59,359 bases of DNA from JACJWR01 sp964627505 (lineage in GTDB: Bacteria; Actinomycetota; Actinomycetes; S36-B12; UBA10799): NCBI GenBank assembly GCA_964627505.1, contig CAZVKB010000005.1:1-59359 (forward strand), in the 5' to 3' direction. Positions 42,624 to 51,372 of the stretch are shown here, piece after piece (position 1 is the first letter of the stretch; each line of letters begins with the position of its first letter). The notes below the pieces were generated by a model, which saw only the letters and a program-made list of their open reading frames with translations, was not told the origin of the DNA and made no database searches. The position numbers and the translations under genes are program-made.

Positions 42624-44645
42624 ATGTCCGCATACCCGCACCTGCTCGCCCCACTGGACCTCGGCTTCACCACGCTGCCGAATCGTGTGCTCATGGGCTC
42701 CATGCATGTGGGCTTGGAAGAAGCCCCAGGCGGTTTCGAGCGGATGGGGGCGTTTTATGCCGAACGCGCACGCGGCGGGGTGAGTCTGATCGTCACCGGC
42801 GGGATCTCCCCGAACGATGCCGGTCGGCCGTATCCCGGCGGCGCAAAGATGACTGATGCCACAGATGCGGCTGGGCACCGGGTGGTCACCGAGGCCGTGC
42901 ACGCCGCCGGCGGCAAAATCGCCATGCAGATCCTGCACTTCGGCCGCTATGCCTACCACCCCGATCTCGTGGCCCCCAGCGCCATCAAAGCACCGATCAG
43001 CCCCGCCACCCCCCGCGCGCTCAGCACCGAAGAGGTGGAAGAAACCATCGAGGACTTCGTGAACGCAGCGCTGCTCGCGCAATCCGCCGGCTACGACGGG
43101 GTGGAGGTGATGGGCTCCGAGGGCTATCTCATCAACGAGTTCATCGTCAAGGCCACCAATCAGCGCGACGACGTCTGGGGTGGTGACTACCGGGCCCGGA
43201 TCCAGTTCCCGATCGAGATCGTGCGGCGGATCCGGCAGCGGGTGGGTGACGAGTTCATCATCATCTACCGGCTGTCCATGCTGGATTTGGTGCCAGATGG
43301 CTCCACGCTGGAAGAGGTGCTGGAGTTGGCCCGGGAGATTGAAGCCGCTGGTGCCACCATTCTCAACACAGGCATCGGCTGGCACGAGGCGCGCATCCCC
43401 ACCATCGCGATGCCGGTGCCGCGTGGGGCATACACCTGGGTGACCAAGAAGATCATGGGTTCGGTTGGGATCCCAGTGGTCACCAGCAATCGGATCAACA
43501 ACCCGGACCTCGCCGAGCAACTGCTCGCCGAAGGTGTGGCTGACATGGTGTCCCTGGCGCGACCCATGCTGGCCGATCCCGATTTCGTGGCGAAGGCGGC
43601 TGCCGGCCGGCCGGAGACCATCAATACGTGCATCGCCTGCAACCAGGCGTGCCTGGACCACACGTTCGCCCTGAAACTCACCTCCTGTCTGGTGAATCCG
43701 CGCGCCTGCCATGAGACCGAACTTGTGATCACTCCCACCCAGGCACCCCGCCGTGTCGCCGTAGTAGGCGCCGGACCAGCGGGCATGGCCTGTGCGGTCA
43801 CCGCAGCTGAGCGCGGGCACGACGTCACACTTTTCGATGCCGGCGATGTCATCGGCGGGCAACTGCTCGTGGCCAAGCAAGTGCCGGGCAAGGAAGAATT
43901 CAACGAGACGTTGCGGTATTTCGACGTTCGCCTCACCGAACTGGGAGTTGCTCGGGTACTCGGTCGCGAAGTGACCGCCCAGGATCTACTGGATGGCGGC
44001 TTTGACGACGTTGTGCTGGCAACGGGTGTCACACCGCGCCAGCCCGAGATCTCCGGGCTCGATCACCCGAGCGTGGTGTCGTACCTGCAGGTGCTGCGCG
44101 GTGAGGTCACTCCTGGACGTCGCGTGGCCGTGCTCGGCGCAGGCGGAATCGGTTTCGACGTGTCGGACTTCCTCACCGACGATGGCTCCCATGCCGCCAC
44201 CGACGCGGCAGTGTTCTTCGACAAGTGGGGGGTGGACACCAATTACGCGGAGCGCGGCGGGCTCGTCCCACCCGCACCCGAAAAGTCGCCGCGCGAGGTG
44301 TTCCTGCTACAGCGCAAGACCACCAAGGTGGGTGCGGGGTTGGGCAAAACCACCGGCTGGATTCACCGCACCGAACTCGCCCGCCGCGGTGTCACGATGG
44401 TGCCGGGTGTCCACTACGACGCGATTGATGACGCTGGTTTGCACCTCACCGTGAACGGCGTAGCGCAAACCTTGGCGGTCGACACGATCGTGGTGTGCAC
44501 TGGGCAAGAACCGCGCCGGGACCTCGTGGCTGACCTTGAAGCTGCCGGTCTGGATCCGGTGCTGATCGGTGGGGCCGATGTCGCGGCCGAACTGGATGCC
44601 AAGCGGGCCATCAAGCAGGGCACCGAGGTGGCCGCCGCACTGTAA
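42624..44645 (+). CDS. fadH: 2,4-dienoyl-CoA reductase (NADPH), FadH-type
   Basis: A 673-aa iron-sulfur flavoenzyme that reduces 2,4-dienoyl-CoA in the oxidation of unsaturated fatty acids; length matches E. coli FadH (672 aa). The N-terminal FMN barrel starts LLAPLDLGFTTLPNRVLMGS and has HFGRYAYHPDLVAPS. The 4Fe-4S cysteines are in CIACNQAC and LTSCLVNPRAC (about residues 336-354). The FAD site is VAVVGAGPAGMACAVTAAE, and an NADPH site GAGGIGFDVSDFL follows. GAGG lies 7 nt before the ATG. The open frame upstream to 42420 overlaps the divergent gene and is not used. Confidence 0.94.
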   Translation: MSAYPHLLAPLDLGFTTLPNRVLMGSMHVGLEEAPGGFERMGAFYAERARGGVSLIVTGGISPNDAGRPYPGGAKMTDATDAAGHRVVTEAVHAAGGKIAMQILHFGRYAYHPDLVAPSAIKAPISPATPRALSTEEVEETIEDFVNAALLAQSAGYDGVEVMGSEGYLINEFIVKATNQRDDVWGGDYRARIQFPIEIVRRIRQRVGDEFIIIYRLSMLDLVPDGSTLEEVLELAREIEAAGATILNTGIGWHEARIPTIAMPVPRGAYTWVTKKIMGSVGIPVVTSNRINNPDLAEQLLAEGVADMVSLARPMLADPDFVAKAAAGRPETINTCIACNQACLDHTFALKLTSCLVNPRACHETELVITPTQAPRRVAVVGAGPAGMACAVTAAERGHDVTLFDAGDVIGGQLLVAKQVPGKEEFNETLRYFDVRLTELGVARVLGREVTAQDLLDGGFDDVVLATGVTPRQPEISGLDHPSVVSYLQVLRGEVTPGRRVAVLGAGGIGFDVSDFLTDDGSHAATDAAVFFDKWGVDTNYAERGGLVPPAPEKSPREVFLLQRKTTKVGAGLGKTTGWIHRTELARRGVTMVPGVHYDAIDDAGLHLTVNGVAQTLAVDTIVVCTGQEPRRDLVADLEAAGLDPVLIGGADVAAELDAKRAIKQGTEVAAAL

Positions 44646-44714
44646 GCGGTCGCACTGTTGGTGAAGCCCGGATAGCCTGTCCTCCCGAAGGTCGCACGGA
44701 GCGCGGGGTGGGTT

Positions 44715-46472
44715 TTATGACTCAGCGCGAACCAAGTTGCGGCCATCTCGCTTGGCGCGATACAGCGCCCGGTCAGCATGGGCGATGACGTCCTCGAGGT
44801 CCTGACCTGGTGCGCTGGTGGCGACCCCGATACTGGCCGTGATGGCCACCTGCTCCCCATCGCCGATGTCCACTCGCATCTCAGCGATGTGCTCACGCAG
44901 ACGCTCGGCTATCGCGTAAGCCTCCGCACGGTCCACCTCGAGCAAGGCGATCAAGAATTCCTCGCCACCGAACCGCACCACCCAATCGGGATCGGGCGAC
45001 GATTGCCGGAGACACTCGGCGAATGCGATGAGTACCAAATCGCCCACCTGGTGACCGTGGGTATCGTTGACGTGTTTGAAGTGGTCGATGTCAACCATCA
45101 ATATCGACAAGGGAAGCTCGTGTCGCTGCATTCGGCGCAATGCTTGCGGAAGGAATGCCTCCAAATAGCGGCGGTTGTACGAACCGGTGAGTTCATCTGT
45201 CAGCGACAGAGCCATGACTTCTCGATTGGCTTGCTCCAGGGCGGCCGTTCGGGCGGCCACTTCGGATTCCAACCGTTGCGTGTTGTCACGAATCTGCTGG
45301 GCCATGGAGTTGAACGATCGGGCGAGTTGGGCGACCTCACCTCCACCATGGATCGGCACCGCTGTGTCGAAGTCACCGGCAGATACGCGTTCGCTACCTT
45401 CTACCAGTTCTGCCAGTGGGGTCAGGATCGAACGGCGCAGGAAGACCACCGCGAGCGCAATGTAGACCAACATGAACCCAGCGAAAGCCAGAAACACGAG
45501 GGTGGTCACGCGTAATTGGGCGGTGATTTGGTCAGCCCGGATGGCTACCCCCACCGTCCAGCCTTCGGCGCTGGTCTTGGTCAGAGCCGCTACCCAAACG
45601 TGTCCTGCATAGGTGAACGGATCGGTCACCACCGTTCCGCCAGATCGTAGAGTTTCCTGGGCCGCGCGCACGTCAGTGAGTCCCATTGAGGTGAGCGACG
45701 AGTCTGCAAATTGCTGCGATGCTGCGATGGCCGCCGCATCCTCCTGGGAAAGTTCAGTCAGCGTCCGCAGCCCGCTGGCAGTGTTGCCACTCTCCAGCAG
45801 GACCACGCCGGCATCGTTGATGAGGAATTCCACTTGGTCATCTGTTCCGGCGGTGGTGACGAGTTCCGTGATGGGTGCGACGTCCAACTTGGCCACCAGC
45901 ACCGCCGCTGGCGTGCCGTCTTCCGAGGCAATGGGAGCCGACATGTAGATCCCAGGGACACCTGTCACAAGTCCGATCGACCAGTCGCTCACAGTCGACT
46001 GACCGGCCATCGCAGACTGAAAGTAGGGCCGTTGGGCAAAGTTGTGGCCTAAAAGTTCCGGGTCGGAGGACGCCACACATGTGCCGTCAGAGTCGAGAAT
46101 GAACATGATCGAGATACTCGATGCGGAACCCACCCATGATTGCAGCCAGCGATCCACCGCTACTTGTGCATTCACTTGCACACTGGTGGGCTCAACACCA
46201 CTGGACTCAACATTCGCAAATACGCGCGCGAATTCTTGCGCTTGGGCACTCAGTGCTCCGTAGCGGGCTACGGCGATTTCTGACTCCACATAACGATCAA
46301 TGTCGGCAGCGACATTCTGTGCGGATTTGACCAGGTCCTGTTCGGCCATTGCCAGCGCATCTTGGCGGGCTTGCGAATAGGCATGCGCTGCCAGCAGCGC
46401 AGTGGGCAGAATCACCAGGATCAGGAAGGTCCCAAGAATCCGCACCACGATGGATTCCCGCCATTTGCGCAC
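44715..46472 (-). CDS. membrane diguanylate cyclase with extracellular Cache sensor, HAMP and GGDEF
   Basis: A 585-aa sensor enzyme that makes c-di-GMP. Helix 1 is at about 8-29 (ILGTFLILVILPTALLAAH) and helix 2 at about 335-358 (VTTLVFLAFAGFMLVYIALA). The roughly 300 residues between form a double-Cache domain (FILDSDGTCVASSDPELLG, ISMSAPIASEDG-like). HAMP follows (SILTPLAELVEGSERVSAGDF), then GGDEF with active site VVRFGGEEFLIAL. The RxxD inhibitory site expected just before GGEEF is absent (PDPD). The start is a GTG 5 nt after a TAGCAT box. Confidence 0.92.
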   Translation of the reverse strand: MRKWRESIVVRILGTFLILVILPTALLAAHAYSQARQDALAMAEQDLVKSAQNVAADIDRYVESEIAVARYGALSAQAQEFARVFANVESSGVEPTSVQVNAQVAVDRWLQSWVGSASSISIMFILDSDGTCVASSDPELLGHNFAQRPYFQSAMAGQSTVSDWSIGLVTGVPGIYMSAPIASEDGTPAAVLVAKLDVAPITELVTTAGTDDQVEFLINDAGVVLLESGNTASGLRTLTELSQEDAAAIAASQQFADSSLTSMGLTDVRAAQETLRSGGTVVTDPFTYAGHVWVAALTKTSAEGWTVGVAIRADQITAQLRVTTLVFLAFAGFMLVYIALAVVFLRRSILTPLAELVEGSERVSAGDFDTAVPIHGGGEVAQLARSFNSMAQQIRDNTQRLESEVAARTAALEQANREVMALSLTDELTGSYNRRYLEAFLPQALRRMQRHELPLSILMVDIDHFKHVNDTHGHQVGDLVLIAFAECLRQSSPDPDWVVRFGGEEFLIALLEVDRAEAYAIAERLREHIAEMRVDIGDGEQVAITASIGVATSAPGQDLEDVIAHADRALYRAKRDGRNLVRAES

Positions 46473-46477
46473 GGCTG

Positions 46478-46483
46478 ATGCTA
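46478..46483 (-). promoter_or_regulatory. -10 box (TAGCAT) of the membrane diguanylate cyclase
   Basis: TAGCAT on the minus strand, 5 nt before the GTG at 46472. Confidence 0.35.
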
Positions 46484-46546
46484 CCCCGTGGCAGTGAGCG
46501 CCCCATCAGTGTGCGTGTGCCACGGCTGGCCAAACAACGCGACGAC

Positions 46547-46581
46547 GCCGACCTGCGCGGGCTATCCGCGCGCGGGTCGGC
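46547..46581 (-). terminator. GC-rich hairpin after the ROK glucokinase gene
   Basis: GCCGACC and GGTCGGC arms, one mismatch, then GCGCG/CGCGC, with a short loop. It begins 13 nt past the ROK stop. There is no U-tract, as in many actinobacterial hairpin terminators. Confidence 0.5.
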
Positions 46582-46594
46582 ATCGTGGCTCGTC

Positions 46595-47611
46595 TCAGTC
46601 AGCGGCATCAATGTGGTGCACAGGCCGGGTCTCGATCGCATCCATCCGCCGGGGGGCGTGCTCGACCACGAGCAGCGCCGCACCGAGCGCGCCTCCGAGG
46701 TCGCCCATGGCTGCCAGCAGGATGTCCGGCGGGTGCAGGGCCAGCACGAGGTGGGGCATCATGGCTTCTTTGATCCGGTCCACGAACGGTTGGCCCAGCC
46801 GCAGACCGAGGCCGCCACCGATGATCACCGCCTCGACATCCAACAGGTTGACGGCACTGGCGATGCCCGCGCCGAGAGCCCAGATTGCCCGGTCGACTAG
46901 TTCTTCAGCCATCGGGTCGTGTTTGCGGAGTGCTTTGTCCCACACTCCGGAAGCCAGGCGGGGCTTGCCCTTCTTCTTCATGATCTTAAAAAGCTTGGTC
47001 TTTTCGCCCGCAGCCACGCGGCGCCGCGCCTCGATCTCCATAGCGGCGCGCCCGGCATACGCCTCCATGCAGCCCAAGCGCCCACAGGTGCACTTGGCAC
47101 CGTCGGCCATTACCACCATATGGCCGATTTCGCCTGCGGCACCTCGCCCGCGCCAGAGGTCGCCGCCGATCACCACGCCGCCGCCGACCCCGGTGCCACA
47201 GAACACACCGATCAGGGAGCCGTAGTCGCGCCCGGCGCCGAGTTCAACTTCCGCCAGTACGGACACCTGCACGTCGTTACCGAGTTTGCAGGGCATATCC
47301 AGACGCTTGGTGAGCTCCGGACCGAGCGAATAGATGCCCTGCCAATCCGGGAGGTTGACGGCTTGGCTCAGGGTGCCGGCAACGGCATCGATCTGGCCAG
47401 GTGCTCCCACCCCCACCGCTTTGATGTCTGAGATTGCGACGCCACCCTCAGCTGCGGCAAAGCGCACCGACTCGGCGATTGCATCAGCCACGTCCGGGGG
47501 GCCGCCCTCGGTCGGAGTCGGTCGACGGTAGACGCCGATCACCCGGTCGTCCTCATCCACTATGACCGCTTGGATCTTCGTGCCACCGAGGTCAACGCCC
47601 GCACGCATCAT
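46595..47611 (-). CDS. ROK family glucokinase
   Basis: Phosphorylates glucose with ATP, 338 aa. The N-terminal phosphate motif is MRAGVDLGGTKIQAVIVD. GNDVQVSVLAE holds the catalytic-region Asp. The ROK zinc motif is CTCGRLGCMEAYAG, with the His just before it in IGHMVV. Two ATGs occur together at 47611 and 47608; GGGAG lies 7 nt before the first. Glucokinase fits best, but other ROK sugar kinases or an allose/fructose kinase cannot be excluded. A helix-turn-helix domain is lacking, so it is not a ROK repressor. Confidence 0.88.
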   Translation of the reverse strand: MMRAGVDLGGTKIQAVIVDEDDRVIGVYRRPTPTEGGPPDVADAIAESVRFAAAEGGVAISDIKAVGVGAPGQIDAVAGTLSQAVNLPDWQGIYSLGPELTKRLDMPCKLGNDVQVSVLAEVELGAGRDYGSLIGVFCGTGVGGGVVIGGDLWRGRGAAGEIGHMVVMADGAKCTCGRLGCMEAYAGRAAMEIEARRRVAAGEKTKLFKIMKKKGKPRLASGVWDKALRKHDPMAEELVDRAIWALGAGIASAVNLLDVEAVIIGGGLGLRLGQPFVDRIKEAMMPHLVLALHPPDILLAAMGDLGGALGAALLVVEHAPRRMDAIETRPVHHIDAAD

Positions 47612-47851
47612 TGTGATCTCCCTTGATCGCCCGATCGCGCTCACGATGAACGCGATGACATCGAGTTTGGTGTTCCGGCCATCGGATACCAGCCCGTGGG
47701 TTCAGGATGCCGTGCTCGGCCCCGCGGTGTCCTGCCCAAACACCCAACATGACACAGTCCCGGGTGCCACATCCGGGAATTCACCGTGGCACGATGGCTG
47801 CGACCACCTGTGCCGCGCTGCGATGCACCAAAGGAGACGAGGAGACTCGAT

Positions 47852-48244
47852 GTGAGAACCGTCCTGGTAGGGATGCTGCTAGCAGTGACTGCGACTGCCG
47901 TCGTCGGATGCGGCGCGCAAAGTGACGACGCCACCTCGAGCCCAAATGCAGGTGGCGCCAACAACCCGAGCATCGTCGCCTCCAACGCAGCCACCACCCC
48001 CGCGGAGTTCGCTGCCTGGCTCGCTGAGAACACCACGGATGGCGAATCCGTGGCCGAGAATGCCGGGAGCGGGATGAGCGTCACCAATGCGCCGATGGCG
48101 GTGTGTGCCCGGTGGCCGACGGCCAGCAGCACATCGGAGAAAAACGCACTTGCCACCACCATCGTGGCTGCTGCCGCCGACGATGGTGTCACCGGCACTG
48201 CGGCCCAGGCGGCTGTGTGGCTCGACGCCAACTGCCGCGGCTGA
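47852..48244 (+). CDS. small putative lipoprotein
   Basis: A 130-aa protein of unknown function. MRTVLVGMLLAVTATAVVGC is a signal peptide with a lipobox ending VVGC. The mature part has a Ser/Asn/Gly linker and a helical domain with two cysteines (AVCARWP and DANCRG at the very C-terminus), which may form a disulfide. The GTG at 47852 has GGAG 7 nt upstream. It is divergent from the ROK gene, with about 240 bp between, in which I see no other gene. Confidence 0.72.
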   Translation: MRTVLVGMLLAVTATAVVGCGAQSDDATSSPNAGGANNPSIVASNAATTPAEFAAWLAENTTDGESVAENAGSGMSVTNAPMAVCARWPTASSTSEKNALATTIVAAAADDGVTGTAAQAAVWLDANCRG

Positions 48245-48256
48245 ACAACGCCGATT

Positions 48257-48279
48257 CGCCCCAGCCTCACAGGTGGGCG
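48257..48279 (+). terminator. weak hairpin after the small lipoprotein gene
   Basis: CGCCC and GGGCG arms, with CCT/AGG inside, starting 13 nt past the stop. There is no T-tract. It is weakly supported. Confidence 0.25.
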
Positions 48280-48287
48280 CAGGTTTA

Positions 48288-48538
48288 CTAGCGAAACCAC
48301 TCCACGACGTAGTCCACCAAGTTCACGTCCGGGGCTTGCCTAGCCACCAACACATCAGCCGGCGTCNNNNNNNNNNNNNNNNNNNNNNNNNNNNNNNNNN
48401 NNNNNNNNNNNNNNNNNNNNNNNNNNNNNNNNNNNNNNNNNNNNNNNNNNNNNNNNNNNNNNNNNNGTCCACCAAGTTCACGTCCGGGGCTTGCCTAGCC
48501 ACCAACACATCAGCCGGCGTCGGCGGATGGTCAGGCAC
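48288..48538 (-). CDS. candidate 31-residue ORF recovered when the duplicated gap flank is collapsed
   Basis: Reading the minus strand from GTG 48538 gives MPDHPPTPADVLVARQAP, then DVNLVD, up to base 48467. If the 55-bp sequence repeated on both sides of the N gap is one locus, the frame continues at 48311 as YVVEWFR and stops at TAG 48288-48290. The start overlaps the stop of the FUSC-like gene by 8 bp, so translation could be coupled. There is no homology or ribosome-site evidence. It could instead be the start of a longer gene lost in the gap. Confidence 0.35.
48312..48366 (+). repeat. 55-bp direct repeat, left copy, flanking the assembly gap
   Basis: Identical base for base to 48467-48521. 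It starts gtccaccaagttcacgtc and ends agccggcgtc, directly abutting the Ns. Probably the same genomic segment present at two contig ends. Confidence 0.95.
48367..48466. other. assembly gap (100 N)
   Basis: Exactly 100 Ns between two identical 55-bp sequences. This pattern is expected when two contigs that overlap by a graph k-mer are scaffolded but not merged, so the true gap may be negative. Confidence 0.97.
48467..48521 (+). repeat. 55-bp direct repeat, right copy, flanking the assembly gap
   Basis: Exact copy of 48312-48366, immediately after the Ns. The sequence beyond each copy differs. Confidence 0.95.
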
Positions 48539-49556
48539 CGGTGCCGTCCGCGCGTCGGGGCGCGGATTTCAGCCGAACGAAACGGCGTGCGGCGTAGGTG
48601 ACCACCACGACACTCACTGCGGCGGCAATCGTGAACACCACTCGAGCAAAGTCGGCATTGAGAGTGGCAGAGCCGCCTTGCGGTACGGCAATGATCACCA
48701 TCGCCGGTGTCCAGATCAGCGCATACACCCAGTACCCACGCCCCTGTTCGACTGCTGGGTGAGACAGCCGGTAGCTCCACGCAAACACCAAACAGATGAG
48801 TGCGAGCGTGATTAGCAACCATTGGGCCGAGACTGCAATCGCGATTAATCCGGCGAGCATGGCGCCAGCCAGAGTGCCGAGCACCCGCTCGACGCTGCGG
48901 CGAACCGTCACCTCGTCGTTCGGCTGCGACAGCACGATGATCGTCACCAACAGCCAGGCGGACACCGGGGTGCGATCCCAGGACAGCACGATTGCCGTGG
49001 CGGTAAAGAGGGTGACGCTCAGCGCCGTTGTGTGAACGATGGTGTCCGGCCACGAGTACGCGGCGGCCCGCGGTAGCGTCTTGCCCCGGCCAATCAGCAA
49101 AAACACCACCAGCGAAATCACCCCACCAGCCAGAATGGCAGCAGCTGTACTAGTGGCCCCAGCCGTCGTGCCCACCTGCCCCACCGGCACCACGACCGCG
49201 AAAAACGCAGACGATCCGAAAATCGCGATATTCAGGGCGATCGAATGCAGACCCGTACGGCTGGACAGCCCCTGGGCGAGCCCGATCAGACCCATGATCA
49301 CGGCTGAGAGCCATACCCGGTCGAATACCAACAGCGCCAACCAGGTGATGACGCACAGAAACAGCAACGCCGCGACACCCGGCCAGAACCGGCCGAAGGT
49401 GAGGGCAGAAACCGCGCCCAACACAATCCCAGGCACCGACAGCAACGCCGCCGATGGGGACCCGATGCCGATCAGCCCAGCGATCACCGCCACGATGACT
49501 CCGGCTATCAGCAGCACCCGGAATGCCGCTGAAAAACTCACACTTGACGCTGTCAC
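48531..49556 (-). CDS. FUSC-like integral membrane protein
   Basis: A 341-aa protein with about ten hydrophobic helices in two sets separated by a basic loop (GRGKTLPRAAAYSWPD). The second half carries IIVLSQPNDEVTVRRSVERVLGTLAGAML (in part), close to the FUSC/aromatic acid exporter signature in which R-x3-R-x2-GT precedes the next helix. Family members export aromatic acids or are uncharacterised. GGGAGG lies 9 nt before the GTG start. It is divergent from the ABC exporter genes, with 79 bp between. Confidence 0.8.
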   Translation of the reverse strand: MTASSVSFSAAFRVLLIAGVIVAVIAGLIGIGSPSAALLSVPGIVLGAVSALTFGRFWPGVAALLFLCVITWLALLVFDRVWLSAVIMGLIGLAQGLSSRTGLHSIALNIAIFGSSAFFAVVVPVGQVGTTAGATSTAAAILAGGVISLVVFLLIGRGKTLPRAAAYSWPDTIVHTTALSVTLFTATAIVLSWDRTPVSAWLLVTIIVLSQPNDEVTVRRSVERVLGTLAGAMLAGLIAIAVSAQWLLITLALICLVFAWSYRLSHPAVEQGRGYWVYALIWTPAMVIIAVPQGGSATLNADFARVVFTIAAAVSVVVVTYAARRFVRLKSAPRRADGTGA

Positions 49557-49635
49557 GATTCCCAGCCTCCCAGAAGTCGCCTCGCGCCACCCCCCGCGGG
49601 CGACATTGGCGGCCCATCTCTGACAACCTGCCTAT

Positions 49636-51372
49636 GTGATCCGGCTCATGCGCCAATACCTGCGCCCCTACCGTCGTGCCCTCGCACTGGTCGTAGCACT
49701 GCTGTTCGTGCAGGCCCTCGCCAACCTTTACCTGCCGACACTCAACGCCGACATCATCAACCAAGGCGTTGTCACCGGCGACGTCCCAGTGATCTTGCGG
49801 ATCGGTGCCCTGATGCTGCTGGTCACCCTCGCCCTCGGGGTTACGTCAGTAATCGCCGTGTACTACAGCGCCCGCACCTCGATGCGTTTCGGCCGCGATG
49901 TCCGCGCCGCCATGTTCACCACAGTCGAGAGCTTCTCCCTGCGTGAAGTCGATGAATTCGGTACCCCCTCACTGATCACCCGCAACACCAACGACGTCCA
50001 GCAAGTTCAAATGCTCGTACTGATGAGCCTGACCATGCTGGTTGTCGCCCCCATCACCGCAGTCGGCGGCGTGATCATGGCCATGCGGGTCAACGTGCAA
50101 CTCTCCGGCCTCTTGCTCGTGATCGTCCCGATCATGGCTCTGGTCATCGGCGGGCTCATGGTCAAAGCCGTGCCGCTCTTTCGCTCCATGCAGAAGAAGA
50201 TCGACCGCATCAACGAGGTGCTCCGGGAGAAGCTCGCCGGCGTGCGCGTGATTCGGGCCTTCGTGCGCACCCGTCACGAAGAAGAGCGCTTCGCCCAGGC
50301 CAACGACGACCTCACCGACACCGCACTGCGCGTCACCCGACTCTTCGCACTCATGATCCCGCTGCTCATGCTCATCATGAACATGTCGAGCGTGGCCGTC
50401 ATCTGGTTCGGCGCCGGGCTCGTGGACACCGGCGCCATGCAGATCGGGGACCTCACAGCCTTTCTGCAATACATCGTGCAAATCCTGTTCGCCGTCATGA
50501 TGGCCGTCATGATGTTCGCGATGGTGCCGCGCGCGGCGGCCTCCGCCGAACGGATTCAGGCGGTGCTCGACACCACCCCAGAGATCGCCAGCCCCGCCAC
50601 CCCGACTCCGCTACCGGAAAGCACTCAGCGCGGCGTGGTGGAGTTCGACGATGTGAGTTTCTGCTATGCCGGCGCCGAGGATCCGGTCCTCGAACATGTG
50701 ACTTTCACCCTTCGTCCCGGCCAGACCACCGCCATCGTCGGCGGTACCGGCTCCGGGAAAACCACGCTGCTCAACCTGATCCCGCGTCTCTACGACGCCA
50801 CCGGCGGCGCGGTGCGCCTCGACGGCATTGACGTGCGCGAACTCGACCAGATTGAGCTGTGGGCGCAACTGGCCCTTGTGCCGCAGAAGGCATTCCTCTT
50901 CTCCGGCACCGTGGCCAGCAACGTGCGGTTCGGCAAACCGGACGCCGACGAGGACCAGGTGTGGGCTGCTCTGGAAACCGCCCAAGCCGCCGAATTCGTC
51001 CGCGAGTTGGCGGACGGTCTCGATGCCCCCATCGACCAGGGTGGCGCCAACGTCTCCGGCGGCCAACGGCAACGCTTGGCCATCGCGCGCGCCCTGGTCC
51101 GTCGCGCCCCCGTGTATCTGTTCGACGACTCGTTTTCGGCCTTGGATTACGCCACCGACGCCCGCCTGCGGATAGCACTGAAACGCCATGTGCGCGACGC
51201 GACCGTGGTGATCGTCGCGCAGCGAGTCAGCACAATCCTGCACGCCGATCAGATCATCGTGCTCGATGCTGGTCGCGCAGTGGGTATCGGGACGCACACC
51301 GAACTGCTCGAAACCTGCGAAACCTACCGCGAAATCGTCTCCTCGCAGCTCACCGCCGAGGAAGCCGCATGA
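49636..51372 (+). CDS. ABC exporter half-transporter A (degenerate ATPase site partner)
   Basis: A 578-aa fused membrane-ATPase protein of the MDR type. Six helices (from YLRPYRRALALVVALLFVQ) precede the ATPase domain: Walker A GGTGSGKTTLLN, signature VSGGQRQRLAIARAL, Walker B VYLFDDSFSALD. The catalytic Glu after Walker B is Asp, and the switch His is Gln (VIVAQRVST). The protein should therefore supply the inactive nucleotide site of a heterodimer. Its stop overlaps the start of the partner gene as ATGA. The start is a GTG with no clear Shine-Dalgarno. Substrate unknown. Confidence 0.93.
   Translation: MIRLMRQYLRPYRRALALVVALLFVQALANLYLPTLNADIINQGVVTGDVPVILRIGALMLLVTLALGVTSVIAVYYSARTSMRFGRDVRAAMFTTVESFSLREVDEFGTPSLITRNTNDVQQVQMLVLMSLTMLVVAPITAVGGVIMAMRVNVQLSGLLLVIVPIMALVIGGLMVKAVPLFRSMQKKIDRINEVLREKLAGVRVIRAFVRTRHEEERFAQANDDLTDTALRVTRLFALMIPLLMLIMNMSSVAVIWFGAGLVDTGAMQIGDLTAFLQYIVQILFAVMMAVMMFAMVPRAAASAERIQAVLDTTPEIASPATPTPLPESTQRGVVEFDDVSFCYAGAEDPVLEHVTFTLRPGQTTAIVGGTGSGKTTLLNLIPRLYDATGGAVRLDGIDVRELDQIELWAQLALVPQKAFLFSGTVASNVRFGKPDADEDQVWAALETAQAAEFVRELADGLDAPIDQGGANVSGGQRQRLAIARALVRRAPVYLFDDSFSALDYATDARLRIALKRHVRDATVVIVAQRVSTILHADQIIVLDAGRAVGIGTHTELLETCETYREIVSSQLTAEEAA

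Noticed and set aside
50859..51368. Long upstream open frame leading into the second ABC subunit.
   Set aside because: It lies within the first ABC gene in another frame and is Arg/Pro-rich; the ATGA junction at 51369 gives the real start.
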